DNA of 64,000 bases. Source: Bimuria novae-zelandiae CBS 107.79. Lineage: Eukaryota > Ascomycota > Dothideomycetes > Pleosporales > Didymosphaeriaceae. The translations under genes and the position numbers were made by a program. Below are positions 21,229 to 32,023 of the stretch, one piece after another. The stretch lies in assembly GCA_010015655.1 (NCBI GenBank), contig ML976656.1, positions 675,386 to 739,385 on the forward strand, given 5' to 3'. The notes below the pieces were generated by a model. That model was not told the origin of the DNA, searched no databases, and saw only the letters and a list, made by a program, of their open reading frames with translations. Numbering within the stretch: position 1 is the first letter of the stretch; each line of letters starts with the position of its first letter.

Positions 21229-22716
21229 ATGACACCAAGCACTCGTGTACAGCATTTGCTGGCGCTACTATGTCTAACCACGACGACGCTCGCTGGTAAT
21301 GCAGGTATCATTCAGTCCTGCCTTAGCCAAGGGGGCGTGGACACGACTATTGCTACGGACGAAACCTGGGCCAACGAGACCGCAGCCTTCCAATTTCGAC
21401 TTTCCAGAGAGCCGGTTGCGATTGCACATCCGCAGGAAAAGAGCCAAGTCGCCTTAGCTCTACAATGTGCTCACAATGCTTCCTTTCAGGTCCGGGCGCT
21501 CGGACGCGCACACTCTTTCCAAGGTTATGGCTTCGGAAACCCCGGAAACCTCGTCATCAATATGGCCGCTTTCCAAGAGTTGAGCTTTGACGAATCAACC
21601 AAGGAGCTTACTTTTGGGGGAGGAGTGAATGTCGGACCCGCTGCCAAGTACCTATGGGACAACTACCAACGACACTTTCCCCACGTGCGAGGCTCCCATG
21701 TGGGCTTGGCGGGAAGCTTCATGGGAGGCGGTTTTGGAACCACCAGCAGGTTCTTGGGTATTCCTGCAGACAACCTGGCTTCCGTTGAGTTTATGCTCGC
21801 CAATGGCACGATCGTCACCGCCGGCCCTAGCTCGGACCTTCTCTGGGCCGCGAAAGGGGCTGGACCCAGCTTTGGTGTCGTTCTCTCCGCGAAAACCAAG
21901 ACATTCGAAGTTCCCGTTGAGGGGCAAATCAGTTACTCGCTAGCTCTCGGAAACGTCAGCGTAGACACCGCCAGTGCTGCTCTGGTCATAATTCAAGATT
22001 GGGTTGTAAGTGGCAAAGCGCCCGATGTATTGTCCCTTCGATATTCCTTGAGCAACTTCAATTCAGCCGGCTTTTTCTATGGGTCCGAGGCTGCCTTCGA
22101 TAAGGCTCTTGCGCCACTGGTCAAGTCGCTGCAATCTATTGCGCCTAACGTCAACCTCACGAAGGCCGCGCTACCGTCTTTCTGGGATGTAGAAGTAGCC
22201 TCGGCGGGCGCTGGCATGAACGATCCTAACGGTGGATCCCTGGGCGGCCGCGCCTCTCTGGTTCAGTCATGGACTGTTACAAACAATCACCCACTCAATT
22301 TGAAGCAAGCAACAGCACTACTAGAAAGCTACCATTCTCTCAACCGCACCGACCTCTCTCTAAGCGGATTCCTCGACCTTTGGGGTGGTATCAGCCGCGA
22401 TATATCTGATAGTGACACTGCATTTGCGCACGGAAACAACCTCTGGCTGGTTCGCGTCGATGGTGTCGCAAGAGCGGCATGGCCTAGTGATGGTAATTCC
22501 TATATGCAGGCTCTCATGAAGCCTTTCGAAACCGCCCTGGAGAAGTCGGCCCCGCTCCGAAGCTTTGTGAACTATGTGAACTCTGAGCTCAGCCTGAAGG
22601 AATGGAGTTCCAGGCTGTATGGCGATAAGAACTTTGCGAGGTTGAAGAAGCTGAAGGCCGCAGTTGACCCGACTGACCTTTTCTCCGGCTATGGGTTGGC
22701 TATTCCAGCCAAATAG
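21229..22716 (+). CDS. secreted FAD-linked oxidase (BBE/GOOX-like)
   Basis: A 495-residue flavoprotein of the PCMH/berberine-bridge family, which oxidises sugars, alcohols or alkaloid-like substrates. I take the ATG at 21229 because it gives a clean signal peptide (HLLALLCLTTTTLAG). The ATG at 21187 is in frame but adds a basic tail before it. The FAD_binding_4 domain covers about residues 60-210. His95 in GRAHSFQGYGFG fits the His used for covalent FAD attachment. The second attachment residue of bicovalent members, Cys in a GTCPxVG motif, is missing: the aligned stretch reads RGSHVGLAGSFMGGGFG (154-170). The BBE C-terminal segment is present near the end (DPTDLFSGYG). It is probably a mono-covalent enzyme; substrate unknown. 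It stands 0.4 kb from the transposon block. Confidence 0.9.
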   Translation: MTPSTRVQHLLALLCLTTTTLAGNAGIIQSCLSQGGVDTTIATDETWANETAAFQFRLSREPVAIAHPQEKSQVALALQCAHNASFQVRALGRAHSFQGYGFGNPGNLVINMAAFQELSFDESTKELTFGGGVNVGPAAKYLWDNYQRHFPHVRGSHVGLAGSFMGGGFGTTSRFLGIPADNLASVEFMLANGTIVTAGPSSDLLWAAKGAGPSFGVVLSAKTKTFEVPVEGQISYSLALGNVSVDTASAALVIIQDWVVSGKAPDVLSLRYSLSNFNSAGFFYGSEAAFDKALAPLVKSLQSIAPNVNLTKAALPSFWDVEVASAGAGMNDPNGGSLGGRASLVQSWTVTNNHPLNLKQATALLESYHSLNRTDLSLSGFLDLWGGISRDISDSDTAFAHGNNLWLVRVDGVARAAWPSDGNSYMQALMKPFETALEKSAPLRSFVNYVNSELSLKEWSSRLYGDKNFARLKKLKAAVDPTDLFSGYGLAIPAK

Positions 22717-23023
22717 GACAAAGGGGTGTGAGCACAATTGACAGAATCAGGGGTTATCTAGAATAACATAACATTACGTGTACCATCTTATATGATTTCC
22801 TGTGATTCCAAATAGCCCCGCGGCAAATGCCACCATAAAAGAAATCTTATACTACATGAGAGAAGTTCCACTTTCCCATGTCAAGCGCGTCGAGGCGCGC
22901 CAGACAAGTAGACGATGACTCCGACCCCATCAAGCCTCCTCGCTAATCTGGGAACCACGCATCTTCCTCCATTCGTTGCCAGTTCACTCGTGCGCGATCA
23001 GCAGCAATGTACTACGCTAATAA
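22717..23023. other. short 3' spacer between converging genes
   Basis: About 300 bp separating the oxidase stop from the stop of the oppositely oriented hypothetical gene. Nothing beyond 3' untranslated sequence is expected here and no feature is seen. Confidence 0.5.
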
Positions 23024-24079
23024 TCATCGCCAAAGCATTTTCAAGGCCCTACCCACCAAACCATCCGCCACGTCTGGACGCAAAGAATCATCGCACTGGT
23101 GAGCTTGTTGACCCCGTTGGTCCTGTTGATCATACGGATCATGTTGCTTGTTTTGACCGAGGTGCACAACGAATTTTCCAGGCTCCACAAACCGCGAGTC
23201 GACGAAGGCATCCCATTCCTTCCCTACCACCTGTACGAGAGACGTTTCGTCGTCCGCATGAAACTCTTTCCGCCAAATCGCCAGAAGGATCGGTTCCGAC
23301 ATTTCTTGCCCCTCCCAACCCTTCAACATGTCTTGAATGGACGACCAAGCCTCGATCAAAACGCGCGCACGCGCATCCGAGTACCCACCCTCCATACCTT
23401 GGGATAGCTTTTCCGGAGACTGCGGATGAGAATAGACCCAGGGGTCGTTCCACTTAGGCCACTCCTTATGCTGAGGACGACCCATCCAAATGTCTGTAGC
23501 ATTGTAGAAACGGTCGAACACTGTGGCTGCGGCCGGTGCCGCCTTCGTTGTCGACCATGTCGTCCCGCCGATTGTATTCTCCCAAACATCCACGAGTCCG
23601 CTGTCGATCCATGCCTCGTCGAAAGCTGGTTTGAGGAGCCCATCGTGCCACGCGCTCAGGAACCGAATATCATCGCGGACGTCACGGCGCAGTTTCGGGA
23701 ACACAACGTATAAGTGTGGTAGGTGATCTTTCGCACCGTAGGATGTGTCTGTGAAGCCGACGCCGAGACAAAAAGCATGAGAGATAGCGGCGGCCGTGAT
23801 GGTTTCAGGTGGAAACCGGGCAGCGATAGCTGTCGCAACGGCCGCGTCGATAGGCGGTCGAGTACGCGGGATAAGTTCCCACGTCAGGCGCTTGAAGAAA
23901 GCGAGGGAACTCGGCAGCGCGAAAGAAAGCGGCGTGCGTGGCAGAGCGTGGGCGGCAGAAGCGAATTGGTTGCGAATTTTGCTGACGATGGGCGGTATCT
24001 TGCTTTCGTGGGTAAGATTTTGGTCTCCGATATCTAGTATATCGCTCGTCGATTTGCTTTGGGTAACCGGTTGCGTCAT
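23024..24079 (-). CDS. hypothetical fungal protein, 351 aa
   Basis: One uninterrupted frame with normal codon use. I do not recognise a family. It has no signal peptide or membrane span. It is rich in Trp and His in the middle (FLSAWHDGLLKPAFDEAW, WPKWNDPWVYSHP), features of a globular soluble protein, and ends with a Gln/Asp-rich segment (QNKQHDPYDQQDQRGQQAHQ). The ATG at 24079 opens the frame (MTQPVTQSKSTSDILD). The final residues could be altered by an unseen 3' intron. The length of the frame against several shadow frames and the composition support a real gene. Confidence 0.7.
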   Translation of the reverse strand: MTQPVTQSKSTSDILDIGDQNLTHESKIPPIVSKIRNQFASAAHALPRTPLSFALPSSLAFFKRLTWELIPRTRPPIDAAVATAIAARFPPETITAAAISHAFCLGVGFTDTSYGAKDHLPHLYVVFPKLRRDVRDDIRFLSAWHDGLLKPAFDEAWIDSGLVDVWENTIGGTTWSTTKAAPAAATVFDRFYNATDIWMGRPQHKEWPKWNDPWVYSHPQSPEKLSQGMEGGYSDARARVLIEAWSSIQDMLKGWEGQEMSEPILLAIWRKEFHADDETSLVQVVGKEWDAFVDSRFVEPGKFVVHLGQNKQHDPYDQQDQRGQQAHQCDDSLRPDVADGLVGRALKMLWR

Positions 24080-26459
24080 GGTTGAGATTTTGCAGTTGCG
24101 CAGAGGTTGAGGGCTGTGTCAGGCTCGGAAGTTTACATGGAGTCGCCCTGGTTCAAGCTGTTATATACGCTAGCAGGAAGGTACTCAAACCTATGTCTCA
24201 GGTAAAAGCGGTGAAAGTGAAAGTGAAAGTGAAAGACAGCCTCTCAAAAGTCCATTGTTTCACCCTTGGCGTTCGGACGTGAGCACCTGGAGTGAAACAC
24301 TGCTTGCGCATCCAGAAACGTTCGTGGCAACAATGTACCCATATTAGATTACAGCGACTGAGATAATACCTACCGCACATCCTCTGTGGCAGCACCAACC
24401 CATGTGTAGTGATCAAGAAAACAGCTACGGGTGGAGACTGATGGCAGTCAGGGAAAGCTATGATGATTTGAGACAGCAATGTCCTTGGAAATGATGGGCT
24501 AAACCCATTTCTGAACAACGGACTTAATACTTCTTCCAGCTCCAGAACGCCAGCACTCTAACGAAAACGGAAACAAATGCAGCTTTCCAGTACAGTCCTA
24601 GCTCACCTGGGCCGAAGGCTGAGTACGGTCGGCCGTTGTAACAGCAATCACGGGGCGATAGATAGCTTCGTGGTTAGCCGATAAGACTTGATGTTTCGAT
24701 TGTGACCGTGGGAAGTGTTCGTGTAGAAGAGGAGGATTGCGTTTCGATGGCAACTTGCTGGGGGCTGGCCTATTATAAGTTGTTGTTGGGACCCTGTAGA
24801 GTAGCCCGCTGGTTAGGGGACCAGAAAAAAAAACATGCCGTATCTCTGACGCTATCTTACTACTCTTTCGTCTAGCCTCAGTGTGTTCTTTCCTTATGCT
24901 GAAGCAATACCAGCAAGAACGACGCTCGAGAAACTTCACACTCTGCATTTTCAGGTTGTTGAAGCCAATAAAAGAGAAGCTACCTACGCAGTTCGCTATT
25001 CATAAAGCCCACTTCCTCCCTACACTCCTCCTCCTCACAAACCCCTTCCATATCATAACCCAACAAAAGCACCCATCCTCTCTGTACCCCAATTCGGTAT
25101 CATCAAAGCGGTCCGGCTCGCTACTCTGTAGCCACTGTTCTGCATACGAGCCCCGACTCTCCACTTCCGCATTGTCCCGGAGAAACTGGAAGCGCGACGG
25201 ACTATGTTAGGCTCGGTTTGCTGACGGAGAAGGCTCGAGCCAGGCGGAGGTGATTTCATGGCAATGCTCACACTTCCAGAAAGGTTTGTTGTTATCAGAT
25301 ATGGCGTTTTTCCATCCGCATCCTGGGCATGGCCACGTATAGGCCATGGATTCGATAGAAGGCATGGATTCGATGGAAGGCCGTGAGGCTGCAGAGTGAG
25401 AGATTTAAGGAAGACCGTTCTATGAGAGAAAGACGATCGAGACAAGACGATGGCCGAGAATGTAAACAGTTACAATGGATGCTAGGACGTCTGACAAGGG
25501 CGATCCATGGACGAATCGGAAAAGAATGGCGTAGTTAGTTCGTAAGCTGCGAGCTGAGCAATCTACTGGGAGACTATACAAGTTATCGCAGTATGGCTTC
25601 GAAAACTTGTATTGATAGACCATTACATTGAATGTGATGTTTTCGCATTAAACCGCTCGTAGTGATCTACATTCGTGATAGGAAAACTATATCTATATGC
25701 TGGATTCACTAATGGTAATGTTTCACATCTACCATGCTGTGCAAAAATACTGATACCAGTGGAGCTAATTCACTGATTTAATCAGACCACTTCAAAATCG
25801 GCTCTCCAGGGGGTTTTTATTTGACATTGGAGCAATTGTCAAGAGTAGACGTCAGAACTATTGTCATAGCTAGACTGGCGATGACAAAAGCTACATAGTC
25901 AACCGGGTTGAACCAGCAAGTGGACGCATTCACAGAGCTTATAGCACCCCTACACATCTTCTTTTAATGATATGCATGGTAGCTAAGTTCTCTTGCAGGA
26001 CTCTCAAAACACGCATCACATTCCTCTCACCACTCTTCGTCTCAACCATCATGAAAGGTAAGAATACACGCATACCTCTAACCTAATAACAGCACCACCC
26101 AGGGTATAAAGCTCTTCCACTCCCCTCCTCGCATACTCCACCTCATCACGCCGTCCCTCATCATGGATCCTCAAAATCCACCATTTTATATGTACATACA
26201 TGATCATGACAAGCCCCAGCCCAAGCATCCACATTCGTCCAGAAAGATAAATATAGAGACAAACAGACAGACATCAAGCTCACCCGCTGAACCGCAGGAC
26301 CTTAAACCCAGAAAGAAAGGACAGATGAGAAAATGCTTCCGAAGAAGGTGAAATACGTAACATCGTGAGAAACCCAAGTAAGACCATATTATAGAGCAGA
26401 GAACTGGAAGGGAATCCATATAGCAAAGCGCGTAAAAAGAGGATCGACTCGATCCTTGC
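24080..26459. other. intergenic region with one small gene
   Basis: A 2.4-kb region between two minus-strand genes. It contains a (GTGAAA)n-type run at about 24,212-24,235 and the small zinc-ribbon gene listed separately. The rest shows no convincing frame. The last 300 bp before 26,460 are probably 3' untranslated sequence of the transcription factor. Confidence 0.5.
25207..25347 (-). CDS. small zinc-ribbon protein, 46 aa (putative)
   Basis: The minus strand encodes MAYTWPCPGCGWKNAISDNN, then KPFWKCEHCHEITSAWLEP and a short tail. Two CxxC knuckles (residues 7-10 and 26-29), 15 residues apart, form a zinc-ribbon. An in-frame ATG 18 bp upstream (25365) is an alternative start. The protein is too short for a database domain call and its role is unknown. 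An overlapping 130-codon frame on the same strand has no motif and looks like a shadow. Against it: short length and no transcript evidence. Confidence 0.5.
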   Translation of the reverse strand: MAYTWPCPGCGWKNAISDNNKPFWKCEHCHEITSAWLEPSPSANRA

Positions 26460-29400
26460 TCAGATTTCCGAATAACCTGGCACCAGTTGGACGATGCAAT
26501 TCGACAACAGATTACACGCCTCATGCAGCAGCTCCCACCGCGTCTTCTTGAACATGTCGCGCATCAGGAGTAGCAATCCGAGACAGGCATTGCGATCTGG
26601 GATCTTCGCGAGGTCGTCCGGTTTTTGAACACCGCCCACACGCTGCAAGAAGCGAATCATATCCGTCTCCTTATCCTCGTACGTGGTCAAGATGTATGGC
26701 TGCGTCACCGCTCCATCAAGCGCATAGCCGTACGACCATACGATGAGCGTGGCGAAATACAAGACCCATGGTCGGTTGAGTAAGAAGTCATTGCGCGCCG
26801 AGTAGTTGAAGCGCACTACGGTTGGTCTGCCAGCGCTGCCAGCGCTGCCAGGTTCTTCCGTGATCAAGACGGCGGTTAAGAAGCGAAGAGCGTAAAAGGT
26901 CGCGTCTCGCGCTCGAGCTGTTGGGGCCCAGTGGTCCTGCATCCGCTTCCTAGCGCCGTTGTTATCAATCTGCGTGATGGAACGTCCAAGCAATCGATTG
27001 GCACCAGCGTATATTTGGCAATCCACAATGTCGACATGCATTGCCATATGCGCCAGGTGATGCAGCACAGTCCGTGACTCGAATATGTTGTCATCGGCCC
27101 CACTGCTGGAGTAAGAGTACGCACTCGGCGAGGAGAATTCATTCGGTTTCGCCAAAGACTTATCGAAGTCTTGTTTCCAGAAATCGAAAGCCCGCGTCAG
27201 TGAACCTCGCCACTTGTCTCGTCCACCTAGAACTGTGGATACACCTAGTGAGCTCACTTGCAAGTCTCGCTGGTTCATGTGCCAAGAGACGCTGAGCAAA
27301 CCCGCCATTAAGATGGTCCTGCCGAATGAGTTGGTGCGTACACTCTGGCCATTCAGTGTCTTCTTGAGACCGTCGAGGAATGTGGTGTGTTTGACACCCT
27401 TGGAATGCAGGCTCGCCTCCACTCGTCCGACTTCGGAGCTGCTCGTTGCTGACCAAAGAGCCTCGTCGCAAGGTAGAGGAAGGCGCATCTCGTGAGCTAC
27501 CATGACAGCGCTGTGGCCAAACATAGTAGCGTGGGTGCTGTCCATGACGAAGGCTGCGAACGCCGCTCTCCGTGTGGCCTCATTGATGATCCAGTGGTTC
27601 CACCACTCGTCCGGAGTGTTGACTTGGCTACCCTTGTTGCTCGAGCCACTTTGGCTGGGAGGAGAGTCCATCGCGGACCTACCGATGAGCGAGCTGCCTC
27701 GTCTCATCAATGTGAGCGTCGTGGCATGGTGGATATGCGCTCGCTCGTGCAGAGGACGTGTCGAATACATCTTCTCGAACACTTCAAGCAGCAGCAGAGC
27801 TTGGAACACCCAAAGCTTCGCGGGTGGGCGGAAATCTGCATCCATGAAGATTTCCCAACGTAAATGCCACGCTAGAAAGTTGGATAGTTGCGTGCAAGAC
27901 TGTGTGGCTTCCTCGCCATAGCTCTTGTCCAAGCATGAGGCGCCTAAACACATGACAGACAACAGCAAGAGTTCCGGACATGACGAGGCGTTGAATGTGG
28001 GCTTATGCAGGATCGGAAGCTGCGGGTGGAAATGGAGCCAATAGGCACCGATGTATTGTTGCATCATGTGCAAACTCAGCACATGGTCGTTCCTTTCCTT
28101 GTCGCCTTCGAGGAGGTCCTCTTTTTGCTTCTTGACAGGCGCATGGTCCGTCTCATTAAAACGGCCTGTGATCAAGTCAAGCAAGTCTTTGCGCTTGTCT
28201 TCGGACAAGACCGTCTCGGGAAGGGAGGTATCGAGAATGCTCTTGACAGCCATGGGATGCACTGGTGGCGGTTGGCTGGGGAAGGGATTGCTTACGAGCG
28301 GGTCGTAACTAAAATATGGCGCTTGGAGGCCGATCTGCGAAGAGATGCCAGCGTTGGCGTTAGGGTTATTTGGACCGGTCATCGGTGACGCGCCTGGACC
28401 AAACTGAGAGTCGTTGAACAGCCAAGCCGCGAAGTCGTCTGCCATTGCGAACGGAGATCGACTGTAGCCCTCGCCGCCGAACATGGGAATGGCATACGAC
28501 GGCGTCTGGTCCAGAATCGCCTCCGACACACCGTTCATCCGAGTGTCGACCTGAGATGTCGCTTCGACGCCGTTCATAGGCGTCTGTCCCGAGGTGCCAT
28601 TGTAGTACTGGTTGTCGTCCGTCTTCGCGACAGGGGGTGTGGCGCTCTGTTGGGGGTACTCGGGAGGCGGTAGTGATGAGAAGGGTGGGAAGTTTTGCTG
28701 CTGCGACTGGGGCTGCTGGTAGCCACCCGCCGAGTTGGACGGATAAGAGGCCGAGGCAGGCGCCGAGGGTGGGTACGAATGTGTGGGGGTCGCAGCCGAG
28801 TTGTACGGCGACGAGGACCCGTACGATGACAGATTGGATGTTTGAGCGCGCAGTTCGGGCCGTTGGTAGTTTCCATTTCCCATGTGGGGAGAACTGTGGT
28901 GCGACGTCTGCGCGGTGCCGAAGTTTCCAAACTGGGAGGGGCGTGGTGGGGGTGCAAAGCTTCCAGCACCTCGGGTCTGCAAGTCGTAGGGCTGAGGCTT
29001 GACGTCTGTAGTGCTGCGATACGATTCGTCGCTGCTTGCGTGATGCAGCGAGTTTGGATGACCCGTGTTCGAGCCTGGCGAGTAGACGTTGGGCGGTGAC
29101 ATGTGCGAGCCCGCTGAAGGTCCGGCGACCGAAGACACAGGCGACTGCAACCTAAACCGCTCGGGGCCTCCGTGGGGTACCTAGCGCGGATTAGCAGACA
29201 TGGCGAAGATGCAGCAGCTTGCACGTACGGTAGGCGAGTTCTTCATCGGCCCCATTCTGGCGTTCGGGTCGGTCTTGTTCGCCATGGCTGCCGTCACAAT
29301 GGGGTTGAGGTTCTGCATGAAGTTCTCCTTGCGCAGCAATTGCGAGCCCCGCGCCGTATGTCTCTCTTTGTGCCGCGCGCACAGGTCTTGCCGAACGAAG

Positions 29401-29891
29401 GAGCGGTGGCAGTCGGGAAAGTCGCAGTGGTAGATCTGCTTCGGGTTGTCTGCGTGGCTGTTAGCTGCTACTCTTCCTTCCACCATGTAAACACAGACGC
29501 CCAGTAACAGGCCAGCCACCGACCGCCGCAGGGCTTCGGAGGGGAGAACATAAACATGAGACGTACGGTTCAGCTGGTGCCGGTACAGATGCTCCGCGCG
29601 CGAGTAGCTCTTGCCGCAGCCCGAGTGCGGGCACTCAAACTTCTTGTCGAGTCCCTTCCTGCTCCGCCGCCTCTTGCGCGACGAGCCCGTGCCGTCGCCG
29701 GGGTCGTTGGGGTCGCCATTGTCGCCGTCAGCCTCGTCTCTGTCGCGTCGTCGGCCTCTGTTGTCGTCGCGGTCCGGGGAAGAAGCGGGGTTGTCGACGA
29801 CGCCGCTGCTGGTGTCCATCTTCTGGGGAAATGTCTGCAGCTTGCCAAAATCCGAGGCCTGCCCTGCATGCATTGGCAGGAGCGCGGTCAT
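26460..29891 (-). CDS. C2H2 zinc-finger / fungal-specific transcription factor
   Basis: A nuclear regulator with two DNA-binding C2H2 fingers and a C-terminal Fungal_trans domain. Three exons are proposed: 29891-29567, 29449-29229 and 29180-26460, with introns of 117 bp and 48 bp (donors GTACGT). Together they give 1,088 aa. A basic stretch (SRKRRRSRKG) precedes finger 1 (C87, C92, H105, H109) and finger 2 (HCDFPDCHRSFVRQDLCARH). His109, the last zinc ligand of finger 1, is encoded across the first splice junction. A long Ser/Pro/Gln-rich region follows, then the regulatory domain with WLHFHPQLPILHKPTFNAS. This architecture is common in Pezizomycotina (Egr2-like annotation in Aspergillus); targets are unknown. 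The 5' intergenic space is 2.1 kb in the upstream direction, long for this genome. Confidence 0.88.
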
Positions 29892-32023
29892 CGGGGCACT
29901 GGGGACGTCTTAGGATGATGGCACGGGTTGAGAGGCGTGCTGCTGCGCTGCGCGTCTCCGGGCGGCGATGGGTGCGAGGGCTGCCTGTGTCGCCTCGGCG
30001 TCCTCGACTCGCGTGCGCGGCTAACTATGGGACGCTGAGACTGCGTTGCACGAGAGGCACAGGCAGCAAAAGCAACAGAGGCAGCGATGGGCGATCACGG
30101 GACCTGGTCTTGGGGGTCTTGGTCTGGACTCTGGAGTCGGCTAAGATGAATGCCTGCTGGATGGCTGGTGCTTGGGCACGAAGGATAGTCGGGCTGCTAG
30201 CCTGCGTGATGACCTGCAAGCTAGACAGGGCGTCTTGCTTGGGTGCTCTGGCTGCGGGTGCGTCCGTGGAGCGCGGAGCTTGTGACGGACACCGTCGACT
30301 GGCGATGGCACCAAATTAGGAAGACGTGGGGAAGAGCAGCAGAGGGCAGCGGGAGAGGATGGGGGTGGATAATGGGGACCGAACTTCTATGTAAGCGGTG
30401 CAGGAATGCAGCTGGCTGCCGAACGCTCGTCACGGCGCCATCGCCCGTGAGCCTAAGTGATCTGCCGCAGTAGCCGCGATAAAGACCCTTGTAGCTACAA
30501 GGCAGAGGGTGAGTGAGTGCGTACGAGGACGCCGAAGAGGGGTAGCCGTGGTAGCGGGCAAGTTACAGGGTACTGCTGCACTGCCAGGGGGTGACGGGCA
30601 GTTGACAAGCTGACGTCCAACTGTATGCGACAACAACCCTCGGAGCACAGGACTTGAGGGTCGCTGTTGGCTGGCACGCCAGACACAAGCTGCATAATCC
30701 AAAGCAAAATGCGGAGAAGCGAAGCCCTGGCGCGGGATGTCATTGACAGCTCGTGGGGGTTACAGTGGGTGGGATCGATTCAAGCCCAGCGACGCTCCAT
30801 CATCCTATGTAGGATCGGATATGGCCAGCCCAGACAATTTCCCTGGAACTTGAGGAGATTCGAAACTGCGAACCCCAGCGACGGCGTCCCTTCGCTTGCC
30901 GGTTCCCGTGACGCCTGCATCCCGGGGGCCTCGCTGCCGCCAACACTGTAGTGCTCCACAACCAACCCGCCCCGTCGTATCCATCGTCTTCCAACCTCAT
31001 TCTTTCTCCTCAACAACACTAACAGACGCAACGTCAGCAGATTGTCAGACGCTCCTTTCCCCGACATCTCCCTGGACGACGTCTGCTCTATCAATTCGCG
31101 CACAACTAATTCCATCGCCTCATCGCACGTGCCCGCAGTTCCCGATCCCGTCTCATTGGTCTCGCGCCGCCACTTCGGCCCTCCCCATCAAGCCGCCCAT
31201 ACTAGATCCGTGCCACTTGCTCTCCAATCACGCCGCCCTACCCCAGATCTCTGTCACTGCCCGCCAAGCCGCATTATGTACACGCGAAACCTCCGCGGCA
31301 GTGCGTCCGTTGCTTTTGGAAACTGAAGAAGGAACCCGCCGGATCGAACTGCCAGTCGCAATCTAGAGGCGGAGATCGACGAGACCGGCTCTACGAGGTT
31401 TTCCATGGTAGACTAGAGTGGTACAGGAACCGTTCATGTGCGACGTGTGCGGGTCCCGCCATCACGTCCACAAGATCCAACGACGTATGTTACACCGATC
31501 ACGCCGCTCTCTTCCCCGAGGAGTGCAGCCGCTCCGTGGCATCTCGCGTTCGCGTTGGCTCGCCTTGCCTTGCCTTGCCTTGCCTTGCCTTGCATTGCTA
31601 TCCGGTCCCGAAAATTTCGGCTTCCCGAATACGTAACTCGATAATTATTCGAGTGCATGAAAGTACGTTGCAGAATTCGGCCTGTACGCGCTAAGCGTGT
31701 GCTCGTGCTCGTGCTCAAGCCAATGTCCATACATACGAGGCGCACCCACCAACATGGGTTACACAGCAGGGAATAATTACTGAGTATTCGCTTCTGAAAC
31801 TTGAAGCCGAAGCCATCAACCTCAAGTGGTCTTCTAATTACATGATTTTAAAAGGGTGATGCTCGTTCATCGCCGAGCAAACGCTAGATACCTCTCCCCC
31901 AAACGGCCCACAGCCCATCTCTTTTTTGAATGAATTCGCCTCTCGTCGTGAGTATTAATATTACATACCAGATATCCTGGGGCTTTCGTTAAGGTTTCAA
32001 TGGCGCGTCTCAATACATGATGG
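29892..32023. promoter_or_regulatory. long upstream region of the transcription factor
   Basis: About 2.1 kb between the transcription factor start and the stop of mob3. Both strands carry open frames of 60-160 codons with biased, low-complexity composition and no domain; I treat them as chance frames in GC-rich DNA. The pentamer CCTTG is repeated six times at 31,563-31,592 and a GTGCTC-type run lies at about 31,698. A long leader or regulatory region for the transcription factor is plausible. A CT-rich stretch at about 30,980-31,020 would suit an opposite-strand promoter. Confidence 0.45.
31563..31592. repeat. (CCTTG)6 microsatellite
   Basis: Six perfect tandem copies of CCTTG followed by one altered copy (CATTG). 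Simple pentanucleotide repeat in non-coding DNA. Confidence 0.9.

Noticed and set aside
24212..24235. GTGAAA repeats as a possible CRISPR-like or regulatory array
   Set aside because: Simple hexamer microsatellite without spacers. No CRISPR array is expected or seen in this eukaryotic sequence.
29831..30319. 162-codon plus-strand frame upstream of the transcription factor
   Set aside because: Low-complexity Arg/Ala/Gly-rich translation, overlaps the start of the transcription factor on the other strand, no domain.
30896..31366. 156-codon plus-strand frame
   Set aside because: Biased Ser/Pro/Thr composition and no homology signal; probably chance in pyrimidine-rich leader DNA.
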